Source of the DNA: Gnetum montanum
Taxonomy: Eukaryota > Streptophyta > Gnetopsida > Gnetales > Gnetaceae
Direction of reading: 5' to 3'
Assembly (NCBI GenBank): GCA_015680685.1
Contig: MNCI01007569.1
Span: 124,001-188,000, forward strand
DNA: 64,000 nt
In this document: one piece after another, positions 19,274-30,273 of the stretch
Layout of the letters: each line of letters starts with the position of its first letter
Numbering within the stretch: position 1 is the first letter of the stretch
Notes under the pieces: model-generated
Database searches by the model: none
What the model was told of the DNA's origin: nothing
What the model saw: the letters and a program-made list of their open reading frames with translations, nothing else
Program-made: the position numbers and the translations under genes

Positions 19274-19278
19274 ATAGG
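19274..19278. repeat. Target-site duplication of solo LTR, left (ATAGG)
   Basis: ATAGG precedes TGATGAGTGG and recurs at 20014-20018 after ATCTCATCA. Confidence 0.93.
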
Positions 19279-20013
19279 TGATGAGTGGCGAGGTACCCCT
19301 ACACTCAACCATACGAAACGAGCGTCGCACGCGCGATCCGGTCGAACTCCGCAGATGGACTAGTTGTGGTATCTAGATAGTTAGCCTTAGGTCACAGTTT
19401 GCTGTCTTCCCATCTAGACTAGTTTTGCATATGTCACGTATGGTTTAGTCTAGATGAGGTGTATGATGTGTTCTAATTCTAACGCTACTCCTGATGGTAG
19501 TGTAAAATAATATTTAACTAAACTAAGCTAAGAGGAAAACGGTAAGAAATCTAATCTAGCCTAAGTGCGACGAGCAACCGATTCCTTGATCAACCGTACA
19601 CATCTTGGACTTCGTGCACGACTGCCACTGGGACTACCAAGCATAGGCCTAGGTACGCCACTGGGATTACCAAGCGNNNNNNNNNNNNNNNNNNNNNNNN
19701 NNNNNNNNNNNNNNNNNNNNNNNNNNNNNNNNNNNNNNNNNNNNNNNNNNNNNNNNNNNNNNNNNNNNNNNNNNNNNNNNNNNNNNNNNNNNNNNNNNNN
19801 NNNNNNNNNNNNNNNNNNNNNNNNNNNNNNNNNNNNNNNNNNNNNNNNNNNNNNNNNNNNNNNNNNNNNNNNNNNNNNNNNNNNNNNNNNNNNNNNNNNN
19901 NNNNNNNNNNNNNNNNNNNNNNNNNNNNNNNNNNNNNNNNNNNNNNNATATCGCGGGGGATGCGATATCGCGTCGGACGCGATATCGCGGCCGACGCAGA
20001 CCGCATCTCATCA
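19279..20013 (-). mobile_element. Solo LTR of the A1 family
   Basis: One LTR in reverse orientation with a perfect duplication ATAGG. Outside the gap it is nearly identical to the A1 LTR, including GATATCGCG palindromes near its U3 end (19948-19990). Solo LTRs arise by recombination between the two LTRs. The 271-N gap could in principle hide an internal region, so solo status is probable, not proven. Confidence 0.8.
19677..19947. other. Assembly gap, 271 N
   Basis: Inside the solo LTR. Frames drawn through it are artefacts. Confidence 0.99.
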
Positions 20014-20018
20014 ATAGG
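20014..20018. repeat. Target-site duplication of solo LTR, right (ATAGG)
   Basis: Identical to 19274-19278. Confidence 0.93.
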
Positions 20019-21259
20019 TATGATTAAATTTGTTAAGGAATGTCACATCTATCAAAATTTCAAAGGTAAAAAAGGTGTTAATGGATACTACATGTCTTTG
20101 GCAATCCCAAATGCTCCTTGGAAAAGTGCTACTTTAGACTTTGTTTCTAGCATTCCTAGAAGAATATCTTATCATGATTCTATTCTTGTAGTGATAGATA
20201 AATTTACCAACATGGCTCATTTTATCCCATGTCAAAGGATTAGAGATGCCTCTCATGTTGCTCATTCATTTTTCATTATGTTGTAAAATTTCATGACATT
20301 CCATAAAATAATGTGAGTGATAGGGATGTCAAAGTCATAAGTCATTTTTAGATATCTCTTTGAAAATTATTGGGAATAAATTTGTAATTTTATACAACCT
20401 ATCATCCTCAAACCAATAGGAAAAATGTTGTTAAAAAATCTTTGTTGAAGAAATTCATATTTTTATGAGAATTAGTTGCAAAAATGGAAGAACATGTTGG
20501 CTCATGTTGAATTCTCACATAACTATTATTTTCACACTAGTATTGGTAAGAGTCATATTTTACCAATTATAGTTTCTTATAAAAATGATATGTAAATCAA
20601 GTAAATTTGATGATAGTTCTTCTTTGAATACTAATTTTATTAAGAAAATGAATCAATTGCATAAACAAGTTAAGACTCACCTTGAGAAGAGGATTAAGGA
20701 TGTTTCTTCTAAGGCTAATTAGGACAAAAGGAGATTTGAATTCTATATTTATGATCATGTGTGGATCCATTTAAGTAAATAAATAAAAAGGAATGTAAAT
20801 TTCTACAAGCTCAAATTAAGGAGAATTGGTCCATTTAGATTTAGGGCCAGAATTAATTCAAATAAATTTAAGATTAATTTGCCTAAATTTTTTTTATTTC
20901 TTGTGTTTTTAATGTTTCATATTTAAGCCCCTAGCATGGTATTGTTCTTGCATCAAACTTAGAAGATAGTCATAAATTCCTCAAGGATGCAATTAAAGGT
21001 TAAACTCCATTGAAGTAATCAAGGAAGCTAATTGTATTATAAGCAAGAGAGATAGGGAGCATAGGAGATAAGAAAATGTATGAATACTTACTACATTGGA
21101 GTGATGAAGAGCCTAAGAATGTCATCTAGATACATAAGAAGGATTTTAAGTTTTGTGTGTTTGTTGTTATGTGAAGTATATTTCCCAAATGACACAAGTC
21201 TCTTTTGAATGGTGATGAAGATGATGACATCAACCCATTCTCTAAGGTCATTCTCATTC

Positions 21260-22020
21260 TTAATGTATCCTAGGAGTAGTAAAATATATGTATTTGTAAT
21301 TTGAATTCTTTTTGAAGTTATATCTAGATTTTTTATTGTTGGTTAAGAAATTGTTATCTTACTATGGATTAGAGTGAGTTGCAGTTTACCCTTATGAGTA
21401 GTTATGAGTCATAATTTACCAAAGTTTCTAATACAAGAATAATTTTTAAATTTGTGAGATTCTTTAGTGAGTTTCAAGTACCTATGAGTCATAGGAGATT
21501 GTAATCTAGAGAATACAAGCCATAATAGATCATAACTTGGGAAAAAATAGTGGATGAAATATTCAAAGTTTACTAGTGGGACATGATACAAGTTGCAGTC
21601 TAATTGCAATTTTACAAGTGTAAGGACCTATGAGTCATAATCAGTTAGAATGTAAAAACATTTAATTTTTTGAAGAGTAAATAAAATTTTAAAGGAATTC
21701 TAATAGTTAGGAAAATCCAAGATTCATTCTAGATGTTATAAAAGGATGAAAATGATCTAAAGAAAAGTATCTAACATTAATTGTTATTATGCAAGCTTGA
21801 AAGAGAAAGTGAAAGTATTATTCTTAAGCAATTGAGTGGTAGATCATTTCTTTTATGGTCATCCTTGTATTGTGACAATGGAGTAAGGATTTCATTGATT
21901 AATTATCTATAATTGGGAGTGTGTTGATTCCATTTATACATTGTATTCATTTCTTTTAAGGAAGAATAAATTTCATTATTTTCTTATTCAATTATGACTT
22001 ATTATAGATCTTTACTCTTT
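21260..22020 (+). repeat. C1 3' LTR-like region
   Basis: No coding signal. TATAAAAG at 21737-21744 lies about 280 bp before the point where gag of A4 begins. Repeated segments such as CCTATGAGTCATAA (21479, 21628) occur upstream of it, and possible polyadenylation signals (AATAAA) near 21967. The LTR ends are not certain because its partner is absent. Confidence 0.45.
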
Positions 22021-22029
22021 GAGTGAGCA

Positions 22030-22740
22030 TAAATTATGGAATTCCAGGTAGCACCCCATCATTAAGAAGATGTGTGATTTTGTAAAAGAGAATTTTGCAT
22101 CCAAATTAAAGATAGTAAAAGAGAAGATGGAGCAAACACTTGAAAATAAGAAAGAAAAGAAATAAGAAAAAATGAAAAGCTTCTACATTTGAGATTGCTA
22201 ATTTTAATTTAGAGAAAGATGATGGATGTGAGCTATGCTAATATGAATATTACAACGAAAGTTGCCTCATCATGACACACTTACAAGAATGAGGGGCCTA
22301 TGCTTTACATCCAAAAGTTATTAAGATAGTAAATGCCAAGGTGATTACCTTATTTTTAAGCCAATTATAGATAGTTCTATTAGAAACATTACTATTATCC
22401 AAGTGAAGCCCCTTCTCAACCTCAAATAGTATCATCAATAATGGAAAACCCCTTATTCTTGGATAGTACCACCAATAAGATAGTAGTATACTTATAGAAA
22501 ACATGATTTTGATGGTTGTTATGTTTATCCACATGTTTTTCCAAGTGGTGTCACTACATAAGCAAATTCACAATCCTCTTGTCTACTTAAATATCATAAA
22601 CCCATTCCTCCACATATAGAATCATCTTCCTATACTTGTTATAAACCTTTGTAACACCCTTAACATTCTCAAGTTCCTCTCCCTCCAGTGCCACCATCAT
22701 CAATGTAAGGTGAGTTACCACCAAAACTATAGTAAAAAAA
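22030..22740 (+). pseudogene. gag: A4 gag C-terminal remnant
   Basis: A charged helical stretch (KMEQTLENKKEKK) is followed near 22225 by a degraded knuckle: GCELC, then YEYYNESC, then LIMTHLQE and GAYALHP. It aligns with the A6 knuckle region (GGCEICHYDHPKGCCP, HLQESGVYALNP). The P-rich tail reads KPIPPHIESSSYTCYKPL and VPLPPVPPSSM. The capsid domain is missing. Inactive. Confidence 0.65.
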
Positions 22741-22889
22741 TTCAATAAGAGTTATTCATATGTAGATGAATGATAGTTCTAGGAGTTTTGAGAAACAACC
22801 CTATAAATACTTTTTTTTAAGGATGTGGTCTCGTAGTTGCAAAAGAAGCTAGTGGACTTATCAATTCACCTTAACCAATGTAAGACTTT

Positions 22890-25520
22890 ATAGTTATGGT
22901 TGCTTCTCAAGCTATAACACCTTCTAATTATTCAAATGAGACTCTATTGCCTTTAAATCAAAGATTGAATGTTAGGACTAATATGCTAACTCATGTAATA
23001 AGTGATTAGATTAAGACAAGGGCTCTTTCTAGTAAGAGAATAGATCTAGGAAGTTCTATGATTTATCTATAGGTAGCTATAAATCCACCATGTAAAGCTC
23101 TACTAGACTCAAGTTTAAGGATCTATTTGATCTTTCAAGAGATCTATAAGGCCTGAAACCTATAGTCACTAAAGAAGTACAACATCATGTTAAAGCTTTG
23201 TTGATTAGTCCATTACTATTCCAATGGCATAGATAAAGGATGTGGTGACTATCATTACTAGGCAGTCATATCTATTATATTTCTTAGTAATTCATGTTGG
23301 AAATACTAAAGAATAATTTCCAAACATCATGAGGAGATATTAACTTATCACAATTAATTCTAAGCTACAAATCAAAGACATTTTCTTTAAAATTTTCAAG
23401 AAAGACAAATAAGGGATCATACAAAAATAAAGAGTTTCATGCATAATTTACATTGATATAGACGCAACTATGTGTAGAAAAGATCCATCAAGAAAATAGA
23501 CATCTTAAAATAAAGTTTTTATATAGAAGAAATGTGTGTGGAGAAATGCTTGTACATAGAAGAAACAAAGCAAGAAGGCATCTAGTGGATAACAGTAGAT
23601 GATAGTTAAAATTATTAAATATGCATGGGACCAATTGAGAAACTCACTAGCTCTTACATGAAAATGCTAGATGAGATGGAGGAAGTAAGGAAATATTTCT
23701 TTTAAGAATGACATGTATAAGAAGATAACACTGATTGGAAATATTTACAAATTCTAAAGAATTGATGCTAGAGCTAGTTGAGCTAAAATACTAGCAAAAT
23801 CATTGAAATGCATTTTTATTAAAAATGAAAAATGGTAATTATCAATGTAGAGTTTACAAAGGAATAAAAGAAGAAATTTATGGAAGCTATAAAAAAAAGT
23901 TTAACAGCCTTTATGTGGTTTTATGATGAGATCACTAGCATTAATCCTTGCATATGCTAACACTACATATACACAGATCCTATAATAAAGCCAAAACATC
24001 AACTAGTGTAAGTTGAATCCCTAGCAAATGAACATGGTGTAATGAGTCCAATTATTATTTTATCTAAAAAGTAATGTCAATGGTGTATCTACATTAATTT
24101 TAGACTATTAAAAATGACCATTTTTAAGGATCATTTTCCTTTGTCCTGTTTTGATCATTTGTTAGATACCATAGTGGGACATGACTATTATAGCTTCTTG
24201 GATGGTTCTAAAGGCTATAATCAAATGCAAATTGCTATATAAAATGAAGCCAAAACAACATTCATAAGCTTTTGGTTGCATACAAAAAGATGCCATTTGG
24301 TGTATGTAAAACCCTTGGTACCTTCCAAGGCTTGGTCCATAGCATCTTTCATAAGTAGATTGTTAATGGTATGGAAGTCTTCATGGATGAATTCTCTACA
24401 TATGGGCTAGATTTTGAGTAAGCAATAGCCCATTTGGAATAGGTACTCAAGAGATCTATAATAAAAATTTAAAACTTAGCTAGTAGAAGAAATCTTCTCA
24501 TGGTTTGAAAAGGTATTATCTTATGATACTGGATTTTGGAGGAAGGTATTGAAGTAAATCTTAAAATATTAAAGTAATCCAAGGTATCACTCAAAGATAT
24601 CAAATAGTGAAACATGTAAGGTTATTTCTTGGATACACTAGATATTGCAATCATTTCTTTGAGAACTTCTCAAAGATTACAAAACCATTAATAAAATTCT
24701 TTAAGAAAGATGCATACTTCATTTGCATATAAGATTTTCATATGGCATTTAAACTCCTCTAGAAAAGATCATAGAAACTCCCATTTTGCAAGCACCTAAT
24801 TGATCAAGTTTTTCTCACATTATGACTGATGCATTCAACTATTCCTTAGAAGTCATTCTCATGTAGTTGTATGATTAAAAAAAATTTCTATACGACATCC
24901 ACTATGCATGTATAAGAATCACTAGTACACAACTCAATTACAACATAACAGAAAAAGAGTTAATAGTAGTTGTGTATGTTCTTGAAAAGTCTAGGTACTA
25001 TGTGCTTGGTTATTTAGTTTGTACACATAGACCATAGTACAATATGATTCTTAATAAACAAGCCAACAATGAGTTCCCAAATCATTTAGTGATTAGTTAT
25101 CTTATAAGATTTCAACATCATAATGATTGATAAGAAGATAACTAAGAGTATTGTAGATTCTTTGCCTTTATCTAATCAGTTCCTAGATTAGTAGTTATTT
25201 GCAAAGGACATTGTAGTTTTCTCATCAACAACCACTCCTTAGTTTGTTGAGTATCTTACTTACTTAAATGAACAAAAATTTTTAATTGAATGGGACATAT
25301 GTAGAACCCAATAATTTCTTTACTAAGTTAAGAACTTTATGGAAATAAAAGAAAAGCTCTATACAATTTGTGTAGTTGTCTTGGTTTAGTAGTGTTTTTT
25401 GGATGAAACCAACAAAGAGTCCTCTAAAATGCACATGCATGATTACTATGTAGGAAGAATAATGATAATCAAGGTTTCAATGACTGATTAGTTTTTACCA
25501 AGACTCTTTTGAGATGTGCA
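22890..25520 (+). pseudogene. pol: A4 pol remnant: protease, RT, RNase H, start of integrase
   Basis: Protease near 23090: CKALLDSSLRIYLIFQEIY, where the usual DSG/DLG is DSS. Pre-RT: KSLKCIFIKN near 23790. RT 24060-24560: IYINFRLLKMTIFKDHFPLS, LLDTIVGHDYYSFLDG, KGYNQMQIAI, and MEVFMDEFSTYG, where the YxDD-type centre is FMDE. RNase H 24910-25130: TEKELIVVVYVLEKSRYYVL and LNKQANN. The integrase N-terminus near 25420 reads HDYYVGRIMIIKV and FLPRLF. The HFPLP block and the TEKEL RNase H form are typical of Athila-like elements. Stops throughout. Confidence 0.75.
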
Positions 25521-25529
25521 ACTCCACTA

Positions 25530-26600
25530 ATGTTGATCCCAAGCTCAAATATAAAAAATAGTAGGATTAGCATCAGGTTGGTAGTCAATTATAAAACCTT
25601 ATTAAATCTCATGAATAAGTTCTTTTAAAAATTTTTCAGATGCTAGGGTGGAGCAAGTTCTCTCTAATAGAAATTAATCATTAAACCCACTAAATCTAGA
25701 TATTATGAAAAAAATCAATATGCCAGAAAACAAGAAAAATAGCTATCTTTAACTATTGAAATGAAGATTACAATAGTGGTTCCCCAACCACAAAACATCT
25801 AAAATACTCACACACTCAAATGATACTAGAGAACATGAGGCTTTATAACTATAAAACAAATGTTGTCAATCTAAGGCACAACTAAAAGAGAATTTCTCTC
25901 ATAATTTTGAACTAAGATTTCAACTCACAAGAAAGAATACAAGAACACACAAGCCAAACACATAAAATTGACTTGGAATTGCAACCAAAATCATGCACAC
26001 ACTCAATGTGTTGTCATGACATATCTTGCTAACTCTCCATGACATATCATGCCACTCTTACACTCATAAAATAAGAAACAACATCAATATTTATGGGAAA
26101 AATAAGATAAGAAACCTAGAAAATCTTCCTCAAGCTCAACTTGAAGATCTTTATGTATTTTCATATTTTTCTCCTCTTATTCAACTATTTTAAAAATTGG
26201 AATGGCCACTTCAAACGTTTTTCCACTTATTTGGGTTATATAATGACCTTTTCGAAAGGTCTCACTGATAAATCTACAATGTAGGTGGGATGTCTTTGCT
26301 AAGTTTGGGATGTCTCTACTATAGCTGCAATGTTTTTTCCATGTGTGAAATGTCTCATCTAGGAAATCTCACCAAAGAATAAGGATGTTTTACTTAAATG
26401 TGGAATACCTCCATGTAAAAGTCTACAACACAATCTAGATGTCTGCTACAAAGTAATTACACTTAACCCAAACATCTTTCTAATCCCCAAGACCTCTCCA
26501 ACCTCTTGAAAGCTACAAAGATCACTTGTATAGATGACAAAAGGTATCAAAAGAGGTATCCCTACACCATTTCTCCCATATTTCGAAAAGTAAACTCATG
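25530..26600 (-). repeat. C2 3' LTR-like region
   Basis: Between the A4 fragment and the chromodomain. No coding signal on either strand. TTATATAA at 26236-26243 gives a TATA box on the minus strand. The exact LTR ends cannot be set because the 5' LTR lies outside the window. Confidence 0.45.
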
Positions 26601-26639
26601 TAAACAAGAGAGTAGGGATAGAAGTAATTCCCCACTCAC

Positions 26640-27870
26640 AAAGTTTGGTCTCATGGACCCATACAACATCATCAGTGGATTGATCCTTCCAATGAATCAA
26701 GTACTCATGCCTCTTAACTTTCCTAGTGCTTGAAGCTTCTCTTCACTTTAGTATGATTACCTTCCTCTCCATTGAAGGCTTGAACTTATTAATAGTTCCC
26801 TCTAACTTATCAATACTTCCTTGTATGGTCTCCTCATCAACTAGTTCATGGTAATGCACAAGATCTACAACATTAAATATAAAATACATATGAACATTAT
26901 TGGGTAAGTTAATCTCAAAAGAATTATTATTAATTTTGATCCTCATACTAAAAGGATCAATCTTCTTGGTTTTCATCTTGGAGAAGTTGACACCTCTCAA
27001 TTTTTCCTTCTTCAAGTGAACACAAACCAAGTCACCAATAGAAAAATTACTCTTTCACTTACTTTCAGTCCTCTTAAGGACTCTTTCTTTAGCCTTCTTC
27101 TTAAGATTTTCCTTTACTTATGCATGAATATTCCTCATCTCTTGTACAAAATCAGTACTAAGTTGAGATTCTTCCTCAAAGCTCTTCAAATCATCCACCA
27201 TCTTAGCAAAAAAATTATAATGCATCTTAAACAAGCTTTTAAAAATAGCAATATGAAAGGCATCATTATAAGAAAATTTAGCTTAATAAAGAAAATTTTC
27301 CCACCTATTGGGCTATCCATCACATAAATACCTCAATATGTTCAACAAGGATTTATTCACCACCTTAATTTGACCATCAGATTATCAATAATATGCACTA
27401 GAAACACTTAACTTTGTCCCTAAAATTTTCCAAAGGGACCTCTAAAAGTGATTAGTGAATTTGAAATCTCTGTCATTAACAATGTTCAATGGAATACCAT
27501 GCAACTTCTCAACATGTTGGAAATATAAATTTCCCACATTAGAAGCATCAATCACCTTTTTACATAAAATGCAGTATGCCATCTTGTAAAACCTATCTAC
27601 AATAATAAAAATAACATCATACCCACTTTTGGCTTTTGTAATACTACTTTCAAAATCCATTGACATCCTTTTCCATGAATCTTTGGGAATTGGCAAAGCC
27701 ATTTAATGTCCATCCACTCCTTTACTTCCTTTGAATCTTTGAGATGTCAAAAAATCCTTCACAAATTTTGAAACTTATGTTGTTATACAAAGCGCATGTA
27801 ACCTACCATGTCACTATAATGCTTTTCAAACAAAATATTTTTTCCAAAATAAAACTTAGAAACACATACT
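26640..27870 (-). pseudogene. C2 integrase and chromodomain remnant
   Basis: Reads leftward. Core (27702-27442): ALPIPKDSWKRMSMDFESSI, VIFIIVDRFYKMAYCI, VIDASNVGNLYFQHV, LHGIPLNIVNDRDFKF. Both D are kept; the E region is DGQIKVVN, so E is K. Then KERVLKRTESK, SIGDLVCVHLKKEK and FNVVDLVHYHE (27030-26860) form the C-terminal domain. Near 26730-26640 KRHEYLIHWKDQSTDDVVW with frameshifts resembles a chromodomain. Such integrases insert cDNA, and the chromodomain is thought to guide it to heterochromatin. Broken by stops. Confidence 0.8.
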
Positions 27871-27899
27871 TTCTTATTTTTTAATAACATTTCTTCTTG

Positions 27900-29088
27900 A
27901 ATATTATAGTCCATGCAATGGTTTATCCTATTCAACAATGGCTACATGAGACTTTTTAAAAATTACCCAAAATCATCATGTTCATAAAAATCACCAAAAT
28001 CACCCATACCTTCCACATGAGGTATGCTAAAATTCACCACATGCATCCTAGATAATGCATCAACAAAACATTGGATTTTCCACATTTTTGTTTCAACACA
28101 AAATTGAACTCTTGCAAATATGTAATCCAATTCATTGGCTTTTTACTCAAAATTTTTGATAATTTAGAAATTGTAGTGCTTTACAATTTGTCATCAAAGT
28201 GAATTCCATGAACAATAAGTAATGCCTCCCATGCTTGATTTCTTAAAGAATAGCATGAAAATCCTTTTCATGTACATTATATTTTTACATTGTCTTATTC
28301 AAATTTTTTATAAAAGAAAGTAACAAGCCTACATTCTTGTGGTTGTACCTCAGCAATAGCAAGTCCACTTGAAAAAGCTTTTGAAAATCTAGAATTGCAA
28401 GCACTAGTTCACAAGTCATTTTTGCGTTTAGCAAGTTAAAGCTTCTTTGGGTTTCATCACTTCACTTATAATCTTTATTTTTATTCAAAAAAGAAAAGAT
28501 AGGCTAAGAAATACCACTAAAATTTTTTATGAACATTTGCTAAAAACTTGCTAAAATGATCTTATCTTCCCAACATTCTTAAGAGTTGACCAATCTTTTA
28601 TAGCCCTTACCTTGGTATATTTCATCTAAATTTGATTTTTAGAAATCATATGTTCCAATTATGTGATTTTCATCTTGAAGGAATGACTTTTTTTAATATT
28701 GATTACAAAATATATCAACTTTAATTTTAGACACACTCTACTTAAGTGATCCAAGTAATTCTTATTAGATTTCTACATCAAAAAATACAATATAATACTT
28801 ACCAATCAGTCCCATTAGTGCATCATTCATCAACCTCATGAAAGTAGCAAGTGTATTCGTAAGCTCAAATGACATCATCAGTCACTGAAGAAATCCATTC
28901 AATATCTTAAAAGCCATATTTCATTCATCACTAGGTCTAATTCTAATTTGATGATAACCACCCTCAAATTAATTTTGCTAAAAACCTACACATTGGTAAG
29001 GACCTCAAGAATATCATCCATCATTCGAATAGAAAAATTGCACCTCACTATTATCTTGTTCACTACTCTAGAATAAATGCACATCCTC
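27900..29088 (-). pseudogene. C2 RT (3' part) and RNase H remnant
   Basis: Starts at the A5 junction with MCIYSRVVNKIIV, matching the WRMCVDSRAINKIT motif of chromovirus RT. VFSKINLRV and FMRLMNDALMGLIGKYYIVF follow; the catalytic YFDD-type centre is FFDV. RNase H near 28270-28020: EKDFHAIL, HYLLFMEFTL and ENPMFC-like. The first half of RT lies at 48838-49170. Stops and frameshifts prevent function. Confidence 0.75.
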
Positions 29089-30040
29089 TTATGAGCAATG
29101 AAGAGGTACCCCTGCACCCAACCATACAAATCACAAAGTGCTAATGCGTAATCCAGTCAAATTCTATGAACTTTATAGTTTCTGGTACACTAGTCTTCTA
29201 GGAAGTAAACCTTGCCATAATGGTCATTCATTGTCTTCCCAATTACACTTGTGAACAAAGGTATGGTTAAGTGTAATCGAGGCATATGATTTTTGTCATT
29301 TTATGTTTTATGGTTTTGATGCTGAAATGAGATGAAGTAAATTGAGAACTAGTTTAATTTAACTATATAACTAATCTCTAACTAGTCCTAACATGAGCAT
29401 CTAGTCCTCCTTTCTGTACATGTTTTGAGCCCATGTATCCATTGCTGGTTTACGAAGTGCTACGCTACTAGGCATATCAAACAATAACGTTGTGGGGATT
29501 ACCAAGCAAATATGTGTTTACACTCAAAGTAATCATACTTATGCATTTAATCTATTTATCTTATCTCACTTAATTACTTAATTAGCTTAATCACTAAGAA
29601 ACATCAAATAAATAATTGAAAACATTAAATTCATGAATAAAACATTTAAACTATCCATACTGCTACAATGTTTATCAAGAAGCTTGTCTTTATTGCCATA
29701 CACACTATCATGCTTAGGTACAATAGTGCTTGAATAAAGATATGTACACTCAAGGACTCCTGCTGCAAGAACTTGGGAAAATATTCTAACTTTCAAATGT
29801 AAAAACTACAAGAGTTTGGCTAGTACTATGAATTGAATGCCCATAAACATAACTGGGAGCTCGTATTTATAGTTTTTTCTCTAGGGTTATGTTGACAGGG
29901 CCCTGTAAATGTAGTAGATGCTACATTAACATAGCCCCATCGATGGGGCAACACCACATAAATAGGGTCCTATCTACAGGGGCCGATCAATGAGGCCATG
30001 TCAATGGGGACCTATTGATGCAACACTTTGACACTCATCA
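29089..30040 (-). repeat. A5 3' LTR
   Basis: 952 bp on the minus strand from TGATGAGTGTCAAAG (right) to CTCATAA (left, decayed CTCATCA). TATAAATA lies on minus at 29881-29874. The right-hand partner is 48118-48837. Confidence 0.9.
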
Positions 30041-30053
30041 TACCCCCATGACT
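30041..30053 (-). other. A5 polypurine tract
   Basis: On the minus strand AGTCATGGGGGTA, ending at the LTR start; preceded by the family sequence CTTGAGGACGAGCTTTCATT. Confidence 0.85.
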
Positions 30054-30273
30054 AAATGAAAGCTCGTCCTCAAGTTCCTTTACAAAATTGGGAAGGTATG
30101 GGATTATTGGCTGACTCTTAACAAAAGAAAATAAACTAACTTGACAAAACTAAGTGCCTAAGTGTAAAAATCAACATATTATAAAAATTGTGTTCATGAT
30201 ATAGAATTGAACACCATGACTACACAAAATTGGATAGCACTTCCTCTGATTGCATTAAGGTAGTGGAGAAGAT

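Larger units (their letters stand above)
19173..21160 (+). pseudogene. C1 integrase and chromodomain remnant
   Basis: 19210-19278 reads (with a small frame change) LDLVSKSYFWLVMY, continuing after the solo LTR as MIKFVKECHIYQNFKGKKGV, the zinc-binding part. The core follows: LAIPNAPWKSATLDFVSSIP, VVIDKFTNMAHFIPC, DASHVAHSFF, then VSDRDVKV, ISHF and YHPQTNRK. The first two catalytic D are kept; the E region (normally QTEVVN) is KNVVKK. The C-terminal part has VKTHLEKRIKDVSSKAN and RRIGPFRF. A chromodomain-like MYEYLLHWSDEEPKNVI lies near 21075. Chromodomains are thought to steer chromovirus insertion to silent chromatin. Stops make it inactive. Confidence 0.75.
19173..22020 (+). mobile_element. 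C1: 3' end of a chromovirus, carrying a solo LTR
   Basis: Integrase zinc-finger and core flank the solo LTR, followed by the integrase C-terminus, a chromodomain-like segment and an LTR-like region with TATAAAAG. The left part was replaced by A3. The right limit is where Athila-like gag sequence (A4) starts. Confidence 0.7.
22030..25520 (+). mobile_element. A4: Athila-like gag-pol fragment
   Basis: Gag C-terminal half, protease, RT, RNase H and the first part of integrase in the expected order, with both ends cut off. Many stops and frameshifts. Confidence 0.8.

Noticed and set aside
26506-27327. Plus-strand frames 26506-26733 and 27016-27327
   Set aside because: Antisense to the C2 integrase and chromodomain, which have clear family motifs.
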